In this document: piece by piece, positions 23,141 through 31,791 of the stretch
Layout of the letters: each line of letters starts with the position of its first letter
How positions within the stretch are numbered: position 1 is the stretch's first letter
DNA from: Halieaceae bacterium
GTDB taxonomy: Bacteria > Pseudomonadota > Gammaproteobacteria > Pseudomonadales > Halieaceae
Direction of reading: 5' to 3'
Assembly: GCA_003523185.1 (NCBI GenBank)
Contig: DPGN01000021.1
Span: 108,362 to 172,361, forward strand
DNA length: 64,000 nucleotides
The notes under the pieces: model-generated
The model's input: the letters and a program-made list of their open reading frames with translations, nothing else
Told to the model about the DNA's origin: nothing
Database searches by the model: none
Position numbers and translations under genes: made by a program

Positions 23141-23338
23141 TCCTCAACGACCACACGCTAAGCGATGTGTTGTTTCAGCGCAACAAGGACAAACGAAGCG
23201 GGGTAGAGAGTGAGCTGTAGCTGCAGTTAGGGATAGTCGCGGTGGCCCCTGTGGCTAGATAAGGGAACATATCGTGTTGCAGGCTATATACTCAGAACTG
23301 TTGATGTTTTATTCGCAGCGACGCTGCACAGTCCAGAC

Positions 23339-25396
23339 ATGTATATCCGACGTCCATCCGCACTTCTCTGCTTGCTACTGCTGTCCGCTACCGTTTCTCT
23401 GGTTGAGGCCAGCACTGCGAACGAAGAAACGATTCGTCGGACCTATTACCCCGAGGATTTTTCGCAGTTTGTTCCGCGATCAGCGCTCGACTTAGTCAAG
23501 CAAGTGCCGGGCTTTAATGTTGACGAAGGCGGGGATGATCGAGGGTTTGGACAGGCGGACACCAATGTACTTATCAACGGCCGCCGTGTGTCGGGCAAGT
23601 CAAATGGTCCTGCGGCGGCGCTTGAGCGACTCTCGGTCGACAGCGTCATTCGACTCGAGGTTGTTGATGGCGCCAGTCTGGATATCGGAGGTATTTCAGG
23701 CCAAGTGGTCAATGTCATCACTACAACAGAGCGCGAAGTCACCGGCCTATATCGCTACACCCCCCGATTCCGTCCTACTGGTGGTAATTCCGAGGAGCGT
23801 CTTCGCGAATTTACAGTCGCTATGACCGGCGGAGGAAATAACTCCGAGTGGACTGTGAGTATCGCCAACGAGCAGCGCAACTTTAGTGACGCTGGCAGCG
23901 AAGAAGTTCGAGACTCTGGCGGGGAGCTTACCGATACGCGCTATGAAAAAGGTATTAATCAATCCGACCGCCCGTCAGTCTCTGGGTCGTATTCGCGTGA
24001 AACGGATAACGGGAGCTTATTCAACCTCGTTGCCGAGCTGAACGGGAACTACTCGGACAGGGGTGAAACCTCCAGGCGGCTCGTGGGGAGCCCTGATGAG
24101 AACACGCGCGTTCTCGATTCGTCTGAAGATGAGCATAACTACGAGATCGGTGCGGATTACGAGTTCGAACTGGGTGCGGGACGATTGAAGCTGATTGGGC
24201 TGCATCGCTTTGAGTCGAGCCCGACGCTTGATCGCACTGCCACAACATTTGTAAATGGTCTGGTCGAGGGGACGGCATTCACGCGCCAAGCCGATGAGGC
24301 AGAATCCATTATCAGAACTGAGTTCTCTTTCCCCGCCTGGGACAGCCAGTGGCGATGGTCGGTGGAGGCGACGGAGAATTACCTCGATCTAGACTCTCAG
24401 CTCGACAGACTCAACACCGACGGTGTGTTTATTCCAGTCGATCTCCCTGACGCGAAGGCGCGTGTCGAAGAGACGCGCACCGAGTCAACACTCAATGTCA
24501 GCAAGCGACTGAATGAGTATTTGACCCTTCAGGCAACGGTAGGCGCGGAGTACTCGGAAATCAGGCAGACCGGCAGCTCCAATGTCACACGCGATTTTGT
24601 TCGTCCAAAAGGTTTTCTCGCACTGAACTACAAACCTGCGAATGACCTGTTTCTCTCAGCAAAGTTAGAGCGAGCAGTGGAGCAGCTAAGATTTTTTGAT
24701 TTCATCGCGTCGGTGGATGTGAATCAGGAGCGAGAAGACGTTACCAACGTTAATTTGGTGCCGCCGCAGTCCTGGGACTTTACTCTTGAAGCCCAGCAGT
24801 CCTTGGGTAAGTCGGGCAACCTGACCTTGAGCTTGTTCTATGAAGACTTAGAAGACATCGTGGACCGGATTCCTATCGGGGGAGGTGGTCAAGCGCCCGG
24901 GAATATCGACAGTGCCTCGGCGTATGGTGGCTTCTTCGATGCGACATTACTCAGTGATGAGTTCCTCTGGAAAGGCGGCCGCGCAGATCTCTCGCTCGGT
25001 TATATGACCTCTAAAGTGAAGGACCCCATATTAGGTAACACACGGAAAATCAGTGGCAATTTTTACAAGTCCTATGAGCTGAGCCTTCGGCAGGACTTTA
25101 ACGGTACGCCTTGGGCTATCGGTGCGGTTGTCGACTATGGGGAACAGGCTCCCAGCGTCAGAATCGATGAAGTCAGTTTCAACAACAAAAGTCGCGGAAC
25201 ACTCTACGTCTACGTTGAACACAAGGATGTGATGGGGCTGACCCTCAAGGCTTTTGCGTGGAATTTGTTAGGTGCTGAAAACCGCTTCCGGCGAACGGTT
25301 TACAGTGACCGACTGGCCGATGATGTCCTGTTTTCAGAGCGCCGAAGCCGCAACTTTGGCTACTCTTACACCTTTGTCATTGAGGGCGCTTTTTAG
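23339..25396 (+). CDS. TonB-dependent outer-membrane receptor (685 aa)
   Basis: Outer-membrane beta-barrel that takes up a scarce nutrient with TonB energy. The signal peptide is MYIRRPSALLCLLLLSATVS ending VEAS. The plug domain (about 30-135) contains DLVKQVPGFNVDEGG, NVLINGRRVSG and VIRLEVVDGAS, then barrel strands to the C-terminal FVIEGAF with terminal Phe. The length is typical of smaller receptors. The ribosome site is weak. It is divergent from the candidate selenoprotein gene, with 198 bp between them. The ligand is unknown; the plug resembles receptors with few additional domains. Confidence 0.92.
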   Translation: MYIRRPSALLCLLLLSATVSLVEASTANEETIRRTYYPEDFSQFVPRSALDLVKQVPGFNVDEGGDDRGFGQADTNVLINGRRVSGKSNGPAAALERLSVDSVIRLEVVDGASLDIGGISGQVVNVITTTEREVTGLYRYTPRFRPTGGNSEERLREFTVAMTGGGNNSEWTVSIANEQRNFSDAGSEEVRDSGGELTDTRYEKGINQSDRPSVSGSYSRETDNGSLFNLVAELNGNYSDRGETSRRLVGSPDENTRVLDSSEDEHNYEIGADYEFELGAGRLKLIGLHRFESSPTLDRTATTFVNGLVEGTAFTRQADEAESIIRTEFSFPAWDSQWRWSVEATENYLDLDSQLDRLNTDGVFIPVDLPDAKARVEETRTESTLNVSKRLNEYLTLQATVGAEYSEIRQTGSSNVTRDFVRPKGFLALNYKPANDLFLSAKLERAVEQLRFFDFIASVDVNQEREDVTNVNLVPPQSWDFTLEAQQSLGKSGNLTLSLFYEDLEDIVDRIPIGGGGQAPGNIDSASAYGGFFDATLLSDEFLWKGGRADLSLGYMTSKVKDPILGNTRKISGNFYKSYELSLRQDFNGTPWAIGAVVDYGEQAPSVRIDEVSFNNKSRGTLYVYVEHKDVMGLTLKAFAWNLLGAENRFRRTVYSDRLADDVLFSERRSRNFGYSYTFVIEGAF

Positions 25397-25808
25397 CAAA
25401 AGCCCAGTGAACCCAAGCATCTTTTTAATGCAACCTACTGGGGCGGTGTACTGCGATATCACCCAAGCCTGCCCAGCACTTGGATACACCTGTCCCCAAA
25501 GAGCACCATAAGTGCTTGTGCCAATATCGTTCCCTTAAATTGCTGCACACTCACGTCCTCGAAGGCTTGGTTAACGAGACCATATGCTGCGATCAAGGCT
25601 ACTTAGCAGGATGCGCGCGTTGCACAAAAGAAGCAGAAACCTGCTGTGGGTCTGACCTCTTTAGGCGGATCGCGCGCTGACCTCCTCGTTCTCTGATGTA
25701 AAGTCACGGGTCGCTATCCTCGATAGGGTTTTTTGGTGAAATCTAGGAAAAACTCAGTACATTAAGGTCATCAAGAACATGGCTCAGCAGCTTAAGCGGA
25801 GGTATGTC
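25397..25808. other. Stretch without a confident gene
   Basis: About 410 bases between the receptor gene and a membrane-protein gene. An open frame 25480-25680 (+) would give a short cysteine-rich peptide but begins with TTG and lacks a ribosome site. A near-palindrome TATCCTCGATA followed by a T-run at 25714-25734 may be a weak terminator. Nothing else is recognised. Confidence 0.5.
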
Positions 25809-26240
25809 ATGGAGCTTACTTTTTTCCAACTTTTGCAGCTGGTGGATATCACGATCAACCGGTTGGAGTCAGTGTTTCAGTTTTGGCTCAGTGCTACCTT
25901 TGCCGCGATCGTCGCGAGTCACTTAGCAAACGACAGACTGACGAGGGCCTATGCGAGCATGCTGACGGGGCTTTATTTGGTGTTCACTTTTTCCGTTGTG
26001 GTTCGCATGATGGCTTTCCGCGAGACGTTAGAGCGATACTTCTTACAGGTGGCGGAAATGAGAGGGGATTCTCTCGGCTCTTCGGTGGTGGGTTTGGTCA
26101 ACGGAAGCATCTGGGCGACCGTCATTTTGGGCACCATTGCTACAGTAGTGTTTATCTGGCACTCCTACCTGACTGCGAGGGAGACAAGGTCGAGCATCGA
26201 CCCTGTAGTAAATGGGCCAACACAGGATGCCCAGAGCTAA
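25809..26240 (+). CDS. Small integral membrane protein of unknown function (143 aa)
   Basis: Not recognised as a named family. Three hydrophobic spans are visible: about 22-40 (VFQFWLSATFAAIVASHLA), 50-66 (TGLYLVFTFSVVVRMM) and 95-115 (GSIWATVILGTIATVVFIW), with a polar C-terminal tail. The ATG at 25809 is chosen because GGAGG lies 6 bases upstream; an ATG ten codons earlier has a poorer site. It stands alone between a receptor gene and a convergent metallo-hydrolase gene. Confidence 0.75.
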   Translation: MELTFFQLLQLVDITINRLESVFQFWLSATFAAIVASHLANDRLTRAYASMLTGLYLVFTFSVVVRMMAFRETLERYFLQVAEMRGDSLGSSVVGLVNGSIWATVILGTIATVVFIWHSYLTARETRSSIDPVVNGPTQDAQS

Positions 26241-26305
26241 CAGTATTGGGGATTATTTTCTAAAGAGTTGTACGACCTACGGGGTTTTGATGTCGCTAGG
26301 TGATG

Positions 26306-27250
26306 TTACTCCACAGAGCTCCGAACAATTTCGAGTTCCCGTGTGATAACGGATCCGATCGCTGCATGTGAAATTCGGGATCTTGGTAATTGTAAAGTTG
26401 ATGCGATGTTTTCAGCCGCTGCAATGCCAGTGCAGTGACCACCCATCATGAGATTCAGCCCCGCTTTTTCAAGCCATCTTGCGGTTTCATCCAATGTTGA
26501 CGAATCTGCTTTCCAAAGATGGAACCCCCCCATAATTGAATAGATTGGCGCATCCTTGATTTTCTTCAGTGTCTCACCAGTGTTCATGAGCCCTGAGTGA
26601 CCGCATCCAGACGTCATCATCCAGCCCTTATCCGTCAGGTAGCCCAAGGATTGATCGTCATGAATGATATCTGGGATGGGACCATTTTTCGTTTCTAGAA
26701 ACAGCCCGCTCGGGCCGTTATACGATTCGATCTCACGAGGCACTGGGCCCGTGATCCACAATGCAGGCGCGATTTGAGTGGGTGAGTCCACTACGATAAA
26801 AGTAATACCAGCGGCTTCCGCGGCCTCCTTGAACTCAGCGGTGGTGTCAAAATCTCCCGGCCCAACTAAACGTCCTTCTGCCGTTCGGCGTTGGTCAAAA
26901 AAGCCCTTAGCGACATAGACCTTACTCAGCGCGGCGGAATTCTCCTTTCGAAAGTGCTCCCTCAGCACCAGCAATCCCCCTGTGTGATCACCGTGGAAGT
27001 GGCTTAAAACGACTTTTTCAACAGATGCGAGGTCTACGCCAAGGTGCAGGACGTTGTGCAGCACGGTGTCACTCTTAAAGCCCGTATCAAATAAAACCGA
27101 GTCGTCTTCGCCTTCGAAGAGGGCTGAAAAGCTCCACTCACCTAGACCTCCGTAGTCTGCAATGTTCGTCGATAGCACCGTGACTTTGTAGGCGTTCTCG
27201 GCGAAAGCTGTTGAAGACAAAATGAGTAACAGGGCTAGAAGTTTTTTCAT
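26306..27250 (-). CDS. Exported MBL-fold metallo-hydrolase (314 aa)
   Basis: Metallo-beta-lactamase-fold hydrolase with signal peptide (MKKLLALLLILSSTAFAEN). The metal site HFHGDH gives His84?-type ligands as SHFHGDH at 83-89, with further ligands in TSGCGHSG and MGGFHLW and MGGHCTG near the C-terminus. The arrangement, with FDTGF before the metal motif, is that of the dihydropterin-phosphate-synthase-like (DHPPS/MJ0937-type) MBL subgroup, whose exported members have no settled role. Probably periplasmic. It is a single minus-strand gene about 120 bp downstream of the glutathione transferase. Confidence 0.88.
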   Translation of the reverse strand: MKKLLALLLILSSTAFAENAYKVTVLSTNIADYGGLGEWSFSALFEGEDDSVLFDTGFKSDTVLHNVLHLGVDLASVEKVVLSHFHGDHTGGLLVLREHFRKENSAALSKVYVAKGFFDQRRTAEGRLVGPGDFDTTAEFKEAAEAAGITFIVVDSPTQIAPALWITGPVPREIESYNGPSGLFLETKNGPIPDIIHDDQSLGYLTDKGWMMTSGCGHSGLMNTGETLKKIKDAPIYSIMGGFHLWKADSSTLDETARWLEKAGLNLMMGGHCTGIAAAENIASTLQLPRSRISHAAIGSVITRELEIVRSSVE

Positions 27251-27369
27251 GCTGTTCGCCTACTAGATAGTGGGTGCCCCAATGTTGGCAGACTGAAGTG
27301 CTTGCTAATCGAGATCGTCTCGGCTTGGCGCAGTCGTTTATTATTTGAACTGTCGGTTCGCTCCATCCT

Positions 27370-28251
27370 CTAGTCTGCCGAAGGCGGATCCGGATCCAGC
27401 TTGTCCTGAGTGCGCAACTCGAAATCACTGGCGTCATGCCGCTCGAATAGCTGCGATGATTTGGCGCCGTACGGTCGGTTAACCATACGACCCCGTTGCA
27501 CGGCAGGCCGCTGAGATATCTCATCCGTATACCGCTTCAGATTGGTGTAGGTGTGCGCTTCTAGGAACTCAGCGGCGTTATACGCTTTTCCTTCAATCAC
27601 TGACCCATACCAAGGGTAGATGGCCATATCAGCAATCGTGTACTCATCACCGCAGATATATCGGTTGTCTGCTAAGCGCTTATCAAGCAGATCGAGCTGA
27701 CGCTTCACTTCCATGGCGTAGCGGTCAATAGCGTATTCGATCTTTACTGGTGCATAGGCATAGAAATGACCAAACCCACCACCCAACATCGGTGTTGCGC
27801 CCATCTGCCAGAACAACCAGTTCAGGCATTCGGTTCTTCCCGCATGATCCTTTGGGATGAACTCCCCAAACTTGTCCGCGAGGTAAAGGAGAATTGAACC
27901 CGACTCGAACACCCGCAGTGGCGTCTCCTCACTGTGATCCATGAGCGCTGGAATCTTCGAGTTGGGGTTGGCCGCAACGAAGCCACTGCCGAACTGCGAA
28001 CCATCGCCAATATTAACCAGCCAGGCGTCGTACTCAGCACCGCTGTGACCTTTTGCAAGTAGCTCTTCCAGCATGATGGTGACTTTCACGCCATTGGGTG
28101 TCCCCAAGGAATAAAGCTGTAGCGGGTGCTTACCAATGGGCAGCTCTTTCTCTTGCTGAGCACCGGCGGTGGGGCGATTGATGTTCGCAAAGGCCTGGTT
28201 GCTGTTTTGTTTCCACTCCCAGACCTTGGGGGGCTCGTAGGTATCGCTCAT
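27370..28251 (-). CDS. yghU: YghU-type glutathione S-transferase (293 aa)
   Basis: Nu-class glutathione transferase with disulfide-bond reductase activity in characterised relatives. The thioredoxin-like N-terminal domain shows LYSLGTPNGVKVTIMLEE (Thr/Asn at the glutathione sulfur position in place of Cys), NPNSKIPALMDH with the cis-proline, and FESGSILLYLADKFG for the gamma-glutamyl group. The helical C-terminal domain contains LNWLFWQMGATPMLGGGFGHF. An N-terminal extension of about 45 residues (KVWEWKQNSNQAFANINRPT) is characteristic of YghU. It lies 10 bp downstream of a truncated oxidoreductase gene and was probably co-transcribed with it. Confidence 0.92.
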   Translation of the reverse strand: MSDTYEPPKVWEWKQNSNQAFANINRPTAGAQQEKELPIGKHPLQLYSLGTPNGVKVTIMLEELLAKGHSGAEYDAWLVNIGDGSQFGSGFVAANPNSKIPALMDHSEETPLRVFESGSILLYLADKFGEFIPKDHAGRTECLNWLFWQMGATPMLGGGFGHFYAYAPVKIEYAIDRYAMEVKRQLDLLDKRLADNRYICGDEYTIADMAIYPWYGSVIEGKAYNAAEFLEAHTYTNLKRYTDEISQRPAVQRGRMVNRPYGAKSSQLFERHDASDFELRTQDKLDPDPPSAD

Positions 28252-28261
28252 GGGATTTCCC

Positions 28262-28699
28262 TTATTGTCGATTGGCGCGTCTGGTCTCAGTGTAGCGACT
28301 CCCAGTTATTTCAGCGAATTCACTGGCCGAAACTGGCGGCCCTAAATTTGAGCCGAATTGGTGCGTCGCACATTCACCGTCACTGAGACAGTATTCTGTC
28401 CAGCCCATCATGCCTCGGACCCGGTCACCGACCGCAAAATCCGGATGCTGACTCTCGACAACTTGACCAATGCCGGAGGAGCGCATCACTTCTCCTATCC
28501 CAACCGGAGGCACATAACTTTCGGTGTCGGGGCTCATCCAGCCAATCATTGCAGGATCAAGCGACATCTGAGTCTGTTTCACGACCAACTGACCAGTACC
28601 CGCGGACGGAACTTCCTTAGTAACGACCTCAAAAAGGTCACGGGTAATGGGACCGGGTGTCGGCCGTGCTGCAAGATTAATCTGTGTATATGAACTCAC
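28262..28699 (-). pseudogene. Truncated NADP-dependent MDR oxidoreductase
   Basis: The first about 105 residues align by eye with the intact oxidoreductase at 15.2-16.2 kb (shared SLDP/SFDP, PPV-IGEVMR, VVES-HPDFAVG, and a GW-Y segment). The following 40 residues (from about CATHQFG to RRANRQ) match nothing, and the nucleotide-binding domain with its AAGATG motif is missing; the YghU gene begins 10 bases after the stop. An internal deletion joining to downstream sequence explains this. It is still positioned divergently from a LysR gene, as an intact regulated target would be. Confidence 0.75.
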
Positions 28700-28793
28700 T
28701 GTAAGCCCCCTAATTGATGAATGTGTGTCACCTTAGCGATTGATTATTACCGCTATTAAAAGGGTTATATAAGGGGTTAAACTGCAATTTCTT

Positions 28794-28808
28794 TTGTCTA
28801 AAAGACAA
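28794..28808. promoter_or_regulatory. 15-bp palindrome between oxidoreductase remnant and lysR
   Basis: TTGTCT-AAA-AGACAA is a perfect inverted repeat 23 bases before the LysR start codon, in the AT-rich divergent promoter region. Its position fits an autoregulatory LysR site, although it lacks the T-N11-A spacing of typical LysR boxes. Confidence 0.4.
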
Positions 28809-28831
28809 TAATTTGGAGTAATGGACCCCAA

Positions 28832-29740
28832 ATGGACCAACTACTGGCGCTTAAGTATTTTTGCAAAGTCGCAGAGACAGGCAGCTTCACGAGCGCCGCA
28901 ACTGCGTTTTCTGTTCCCCCGTCTTCAATTTCTCGACGCATTGCTGATCTTGAGAGCAGCTTAGGAACCCACCTGCTGACTCGGAGCACGCGCGTTGTAA
29001 AACTGACGGAAATTGGGATCGCCTACCTAGAGCAAGTCCAAGAGATTCTGGTTCAGCTCGAGTTGAGTAACGAATCGGTGAGGAGCTATCAGTCACGGCC
29101 CATGGGGCAGCTAAAAATAAGTAGCATGGTGAGCTTTGGTGAGCGAATACTGTTCCCACTACTCGATCAATTCAGCGCCTTGTATCCGGACATCACCCTC
29201 GATATCAGTCTTTCCGATGAACTCTCATCACTGGCCAATGACGACATCGACGTTGCCATCCGAGGTGGCTACGCACCCGATGAGCGGATACACGCGATCA
29301 AGCTGATGCCCAATGAGTTTATTCCCGTTGCCTCACCCGCTTATCTAGCGACTATGGGCACACCGGAGGATGGCTTTGAACTCCGTAACCATCACGGTCT
29401 GTTTTTCCGAACGCCGCGAGGACCATCGCCCTGGCTACTAGAAATTGACGATCAGTGGCATGACGTCTCCGGTCAACCTGTCGTGATTTCAAACAACGCT
29501 AACTGGCTAATGAAGCAGGGGTTAGAGGGTAAGGGCATCATGATGGCGCCACGGTGGTCGGTCGAAGCCTATTTGATGTCGGGTGAACTAGTAGAGCTAC
29601 TGACCGACACCGCATTGAGCGTGAATCAGAACCCGGGGATGGGCATTTATCTCCTTTACCAAAAGCCCAAATACCTGGTGCCAAAAGTGAAGGTGTTTAT
29701 CGACTTTCTCGTTGAGAATCTAATGGAAAAGCGCGACTGA
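28832..29740 (+). CDS. LysR-family transcriptional regulator (302 aa)
   Basis: DNA-binding helix-turn-helix at residues about 1-60 (FCKVAETGSFTSAATAF, SSISRRIADLESSLG, TRSTRVVKLTE), then a periplasmic-binding-protein-like effector domain to the end. The sequence type (short linker, LKISSMVSFGERILFPLL) is that of the DhcR/CrgA-like group. It is divergent from the truncated oxidoreductase and yghU genes, which it probably controls. GGAG is somewhat far from the ATG (about 14 bases), but the next upstream ATG is in another frame. Confidence 0.93.
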   Translation: MDQLLALKYFCKVAETGSFTSAATAFSVPPSSISRRIADLESSLGTHLLTRSTRVVKLTEIGIAYLEQVQEILVQLELSNESVRSYQSRPMGQLKISSMVSFGERILFPLLDQFSALYPDITLDISLSDELSSLANDDIDVAIRGGYAPDERIHAIKLMPNEFIPVASPAYLATMGTPEDGFELRNHHGLFFRTPRGPSPWLLEIDDQWHDVSGQPVVISNNANWLMKQGLEGKGIMMAPRWSVEAYLMSGELVELLTDTALSVNQNPGMGIYLLYQKPKYLVPKVKVFIDFLVENLMEKRD

Positions 29741-29845
29741 CCGACTCATCGCCATGATTTAGCGCTAAAGCCCGTGCTCGCTCCAACCGCTTAGTGGGGG
29801 CCACAGGTATGACAGGCGTTCTATCTTCGTGTTACTACTGTGTTC

Positions 29846-30241
29846 ATGAATACCTTCATTCATGCGGCGATAGCGGGCTTCACACGTTGCTTTGATTTCA
29901 GCGGCCGGTCATCTCGACCTGAGTTCTGGTACTTTATGCTGCTGTTCATCCTCTTGTACCTAGTGGTCGCGGTCGTTGATCAATTTCTCGTTACTGCAAC
30001 AGTGGATATCCGGGAGCTACCCCTTGGGCACTTCATACCCATGGGCATGGTCGACCCGAATGTGGGTGTGTTAGTCCTTCTCTATCGCCCCATCATGGCT
30101 ATCCCGACCATTGCTGTTACGGTGAGGCGATTGCATGACGTGGGTAAATCAGGTTGGTGGTGCTTGTTGTGGGTGCTGCCCCTGCCGGTTGTGGGTTGGC
30201 TCTATCTCGTACCCCTGCTGTACAAGCCATCCCGTGACTAG
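29846..30241 (+). CDS. DUF805 membrane protein (131 aa)
   Basis: Inner-membrane protein of the DUF805 (YhaH) family. Signature segments are CFDFSGRSSRPEFWYF near the N-terminus and RRLHDVGKSGWWCLL near the C-terminus, with hydrophobic spans at about 30-50, 65-90 and 105-125. No biochemical function is established for the family. The start is the ATG at 29846 rather than the GTG two codons earlier. It is followed by a transferase gene 36 bp downstream on the same strand. Confidence 0.88.
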   Translation: MNTFIHAAIAGFTRCFDFSGRSSRPEFWYFMLLFILLYLVVAVVDQFLVTATVDIRELPLGHFIPMGMVDPNVGVLVLLYRPIMAIPTIAVTVRRLHDVGKSGWWCLLWVLPLPVVGWLYLVPLLYKPSRD

Positions 30242-30277
30242 CGTCGTTACCGGGTTAATAAGTAGAGGAAGGTGCCA

Positions 30278-31228
30278 GTGCGTTTGAAGCCCGTCTATGT
30301 GACCGACCCGAATCTGGTTGATGCACCATTGACCGACATGCCCAATCAGTGGGCGCCTGCAAAAGGCATTCATCTCTATCATTTCCCCTTGTCCTTGGAT
30401 TCACAAAAGGTGCGTCAGGGCCTCGAAGAGCTAGGGGTTCAATGGCAATCGCACCCTATCTTGCTATCCGCCCACCAGCAGTTTTCACCCAGCTATGTGA
30501 GAATTAATTCTCGATGCGTCGTCCCAACACTGGTCATCGATGGCAAAGTCACCACCGATACGATCAACATACTCGACCTTCTCGCTGTCCGTTTCGGTGC
30601 TGCCAATCAATGCTTTGAGACCTCTGAGGAGGAAAGGAAGCTCGTTAATGACTGGGTTGATAAGGCTGCCGGCTTGTTTATTGAGGCCCTGACGTACGGC
30701 CACGTTGAGGGGGTGAAGAAACCTTTTCCACTGGGGAATGCCTCCGAGAGCGGGCGCTCCCACCAAGATAAAGTTGACCTGCTATCTGGATTGATCGAGA
30801 CCTATAAAAACGATCCCACACTGAAGACGGCTTATGAAAAGAAGCGGGCAGTCATTGAGGCCACAAAAGAGGCTATGGTTGCGCCAGGTCAGATGTCTGC
30901 CATTGTCGACGCTACGAGAGTTGAGCTTGAAGACTTGGCGCATCAATTAGCGTCAGGACAGTTTGCCGATGGCGGATGGCTTGCGAGCGATGCCTTTAGT
31001 CTCGCTGATGTTCAATGGGGGGCGGTCTTGTATCGCTTGCAGTGGGTGGGGCTTCAACCGCTATTGTGGGAGGAAGACTCCATTATTTCGGCTTACGCCG
31101 AAAAACTCTTTGCTAAGGCGTCATTTCAAACAGGCGTTGTTGAGTGGTCTAGAGTGGGTCGCAAGGTCGTCTTGCCTACTATTCGCTACAAGCTGTTAGA
31201 GGCCTTTGGTCTTGCGCGAGACATCTGA
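30278..31228 (+). CDS. Glutathione S-transferase-like protein (316 aa)
   Basis: The N-terminal part of about residues 30-105 has thioredoxin-fold GST features (IHLYHFPLSLDSQKVRQGLEE, VPTLVIDGKVTTDTINIL); the C-terminal helical part is longer than usual and ends KLLEAFGLARDI. The GTG at 30278 is chosen because AGGAAGG is 5-6 bases before it; a GTG two codons earlier directly abuts that site. The protein is unlike the YghU type at 27.4 kb and its substrate is unknown. It is probably cytoplasmic, and may share a transcript with the DUF805 gene. Confidence 0.8.
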   Translation: MRLKPVYVTDPNLVDAPLTDMPNQWAPAKGIHLYHFPLSLDSQKVRQGLEELGVQWQSHPILLSAHQQFSPSYVRINSRCVVPTLVIDGKVTTDTINILDLLAVRFGAANQCFETSEEERKLVNDWVDKAAGLFIEALTYGHVEGVKKPFPLGNASESGRSHQDKVDLLSGLIETYKNDPTLKTAYEKKRAVIEATKEAMVAPGQMSAIVDATRVELEDLAHQLASGQFADGGWLASDAFSLADVQWGAVLYRLQWVGLQPLLWEEDSIISAYAEKLFAKASFQTGVVEWSRVGRKVVLPTIRYKLLEAFGLARDI

Positions 31229-31282
31229 ACGGTATCGGTAAAAAACTGACTGGCAAAAGCCACGATCTGGGGTAAATAAAAA

Positions 31283-31696
31283 ATGAGTCAACTCGCTAAT
31301 AAATGTCAGACGCCCTGGTGGCTCACGGTAATTATTGTCATCGAAACCTTGCCTATGTTTTTGGGCCCTATTGGCGCTCTGAATAACCCTGCTTTTTTAG
31401 GTGGTCCCGACGCGACAACAGTCGGGTTTGCTGCCTGGCTTTATGCTGCTCGGAACTTCGCGGTAGGCGTCGCCTTCGTCATCGCTTACCTCCTGAGAAG
31501 TGCGCCTATGCTATTTATTTTGATACTCATCAGGTTGCTGACAGACCTAGTCGATGGCCCCGCCTTCTTGCTTTTTGGAATGGCGAGCAACGAGATCAGA
31601 CTGATGGCGATATTTGTCATTGGGTACTACATACCGGCGATGATCGCCTTACGCTTTCTTTGGAAGCAAATGACGAGCTCTATTGCTACTGAATAG
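31283..31696 (+). CDS. Integral membrane protein of unknown function (137 aa)
   Basis: Four hydrophobic spans are seen: about 13-35, 50-68, 73-95 and 104-122. The loop LRSAPMLFILILIRLLTDLVDG recalls small DoxX/DUF-type membrane proteins, but no firm family can be given. The ATG follows a weak GGGG-containing site. It lies 54 bp after the transferase-like gene on the same strand and converges on the septation-A-like gene, with a hairpin between them. Confidence 0.75.
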   Translation: MSQLANKCQTPWWLTVIIVIETLPMFLGPIGALNNPAFLGGPDATTVGFAAWLYAARNFAVGVAFVIAYLLRSAPMLFILILIRLLTDLVDGPAFLLFGMASNEIRLMAIFVIGYYIPAMIALRFLWKQMTSSIATE

Positions 31697-31707
31697 CCGC
31701 TCATTAT

Positions 31708-31748
31708 CTGACTTCGGATGGGTAACCTCAGGTTCCGTCGGAAGTCAG
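31708..31748. terminator. Hairpin between convergent genes
   Basis: CTGACTTC (31708-31715) pairs with GAAGTCAG (31741-31748), and partial pairing continues inward. There is no strong T-run on either side, so it may be a bidirectional or RNA-stabilising structure rather than a classic intrinsic terminator. Confidence 0.4.
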
Positions 31749-31791
31749 CGTGCCATCTGCGACAAGGGTAGCGCCAACATCTGCCGCTGAT

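Noticed and set aside
24017..24289. Overlapping 85-90-codon minus-strand frames inside the TonB receptor gene
   Set aside because: They are antisense shadows of a long well-supported gene, with no translation signals.
25480..25680. Cysteine-rich 66-codon frame
   Set aside because: TTG start, no ribosome site and no recognised motif; probably chance.
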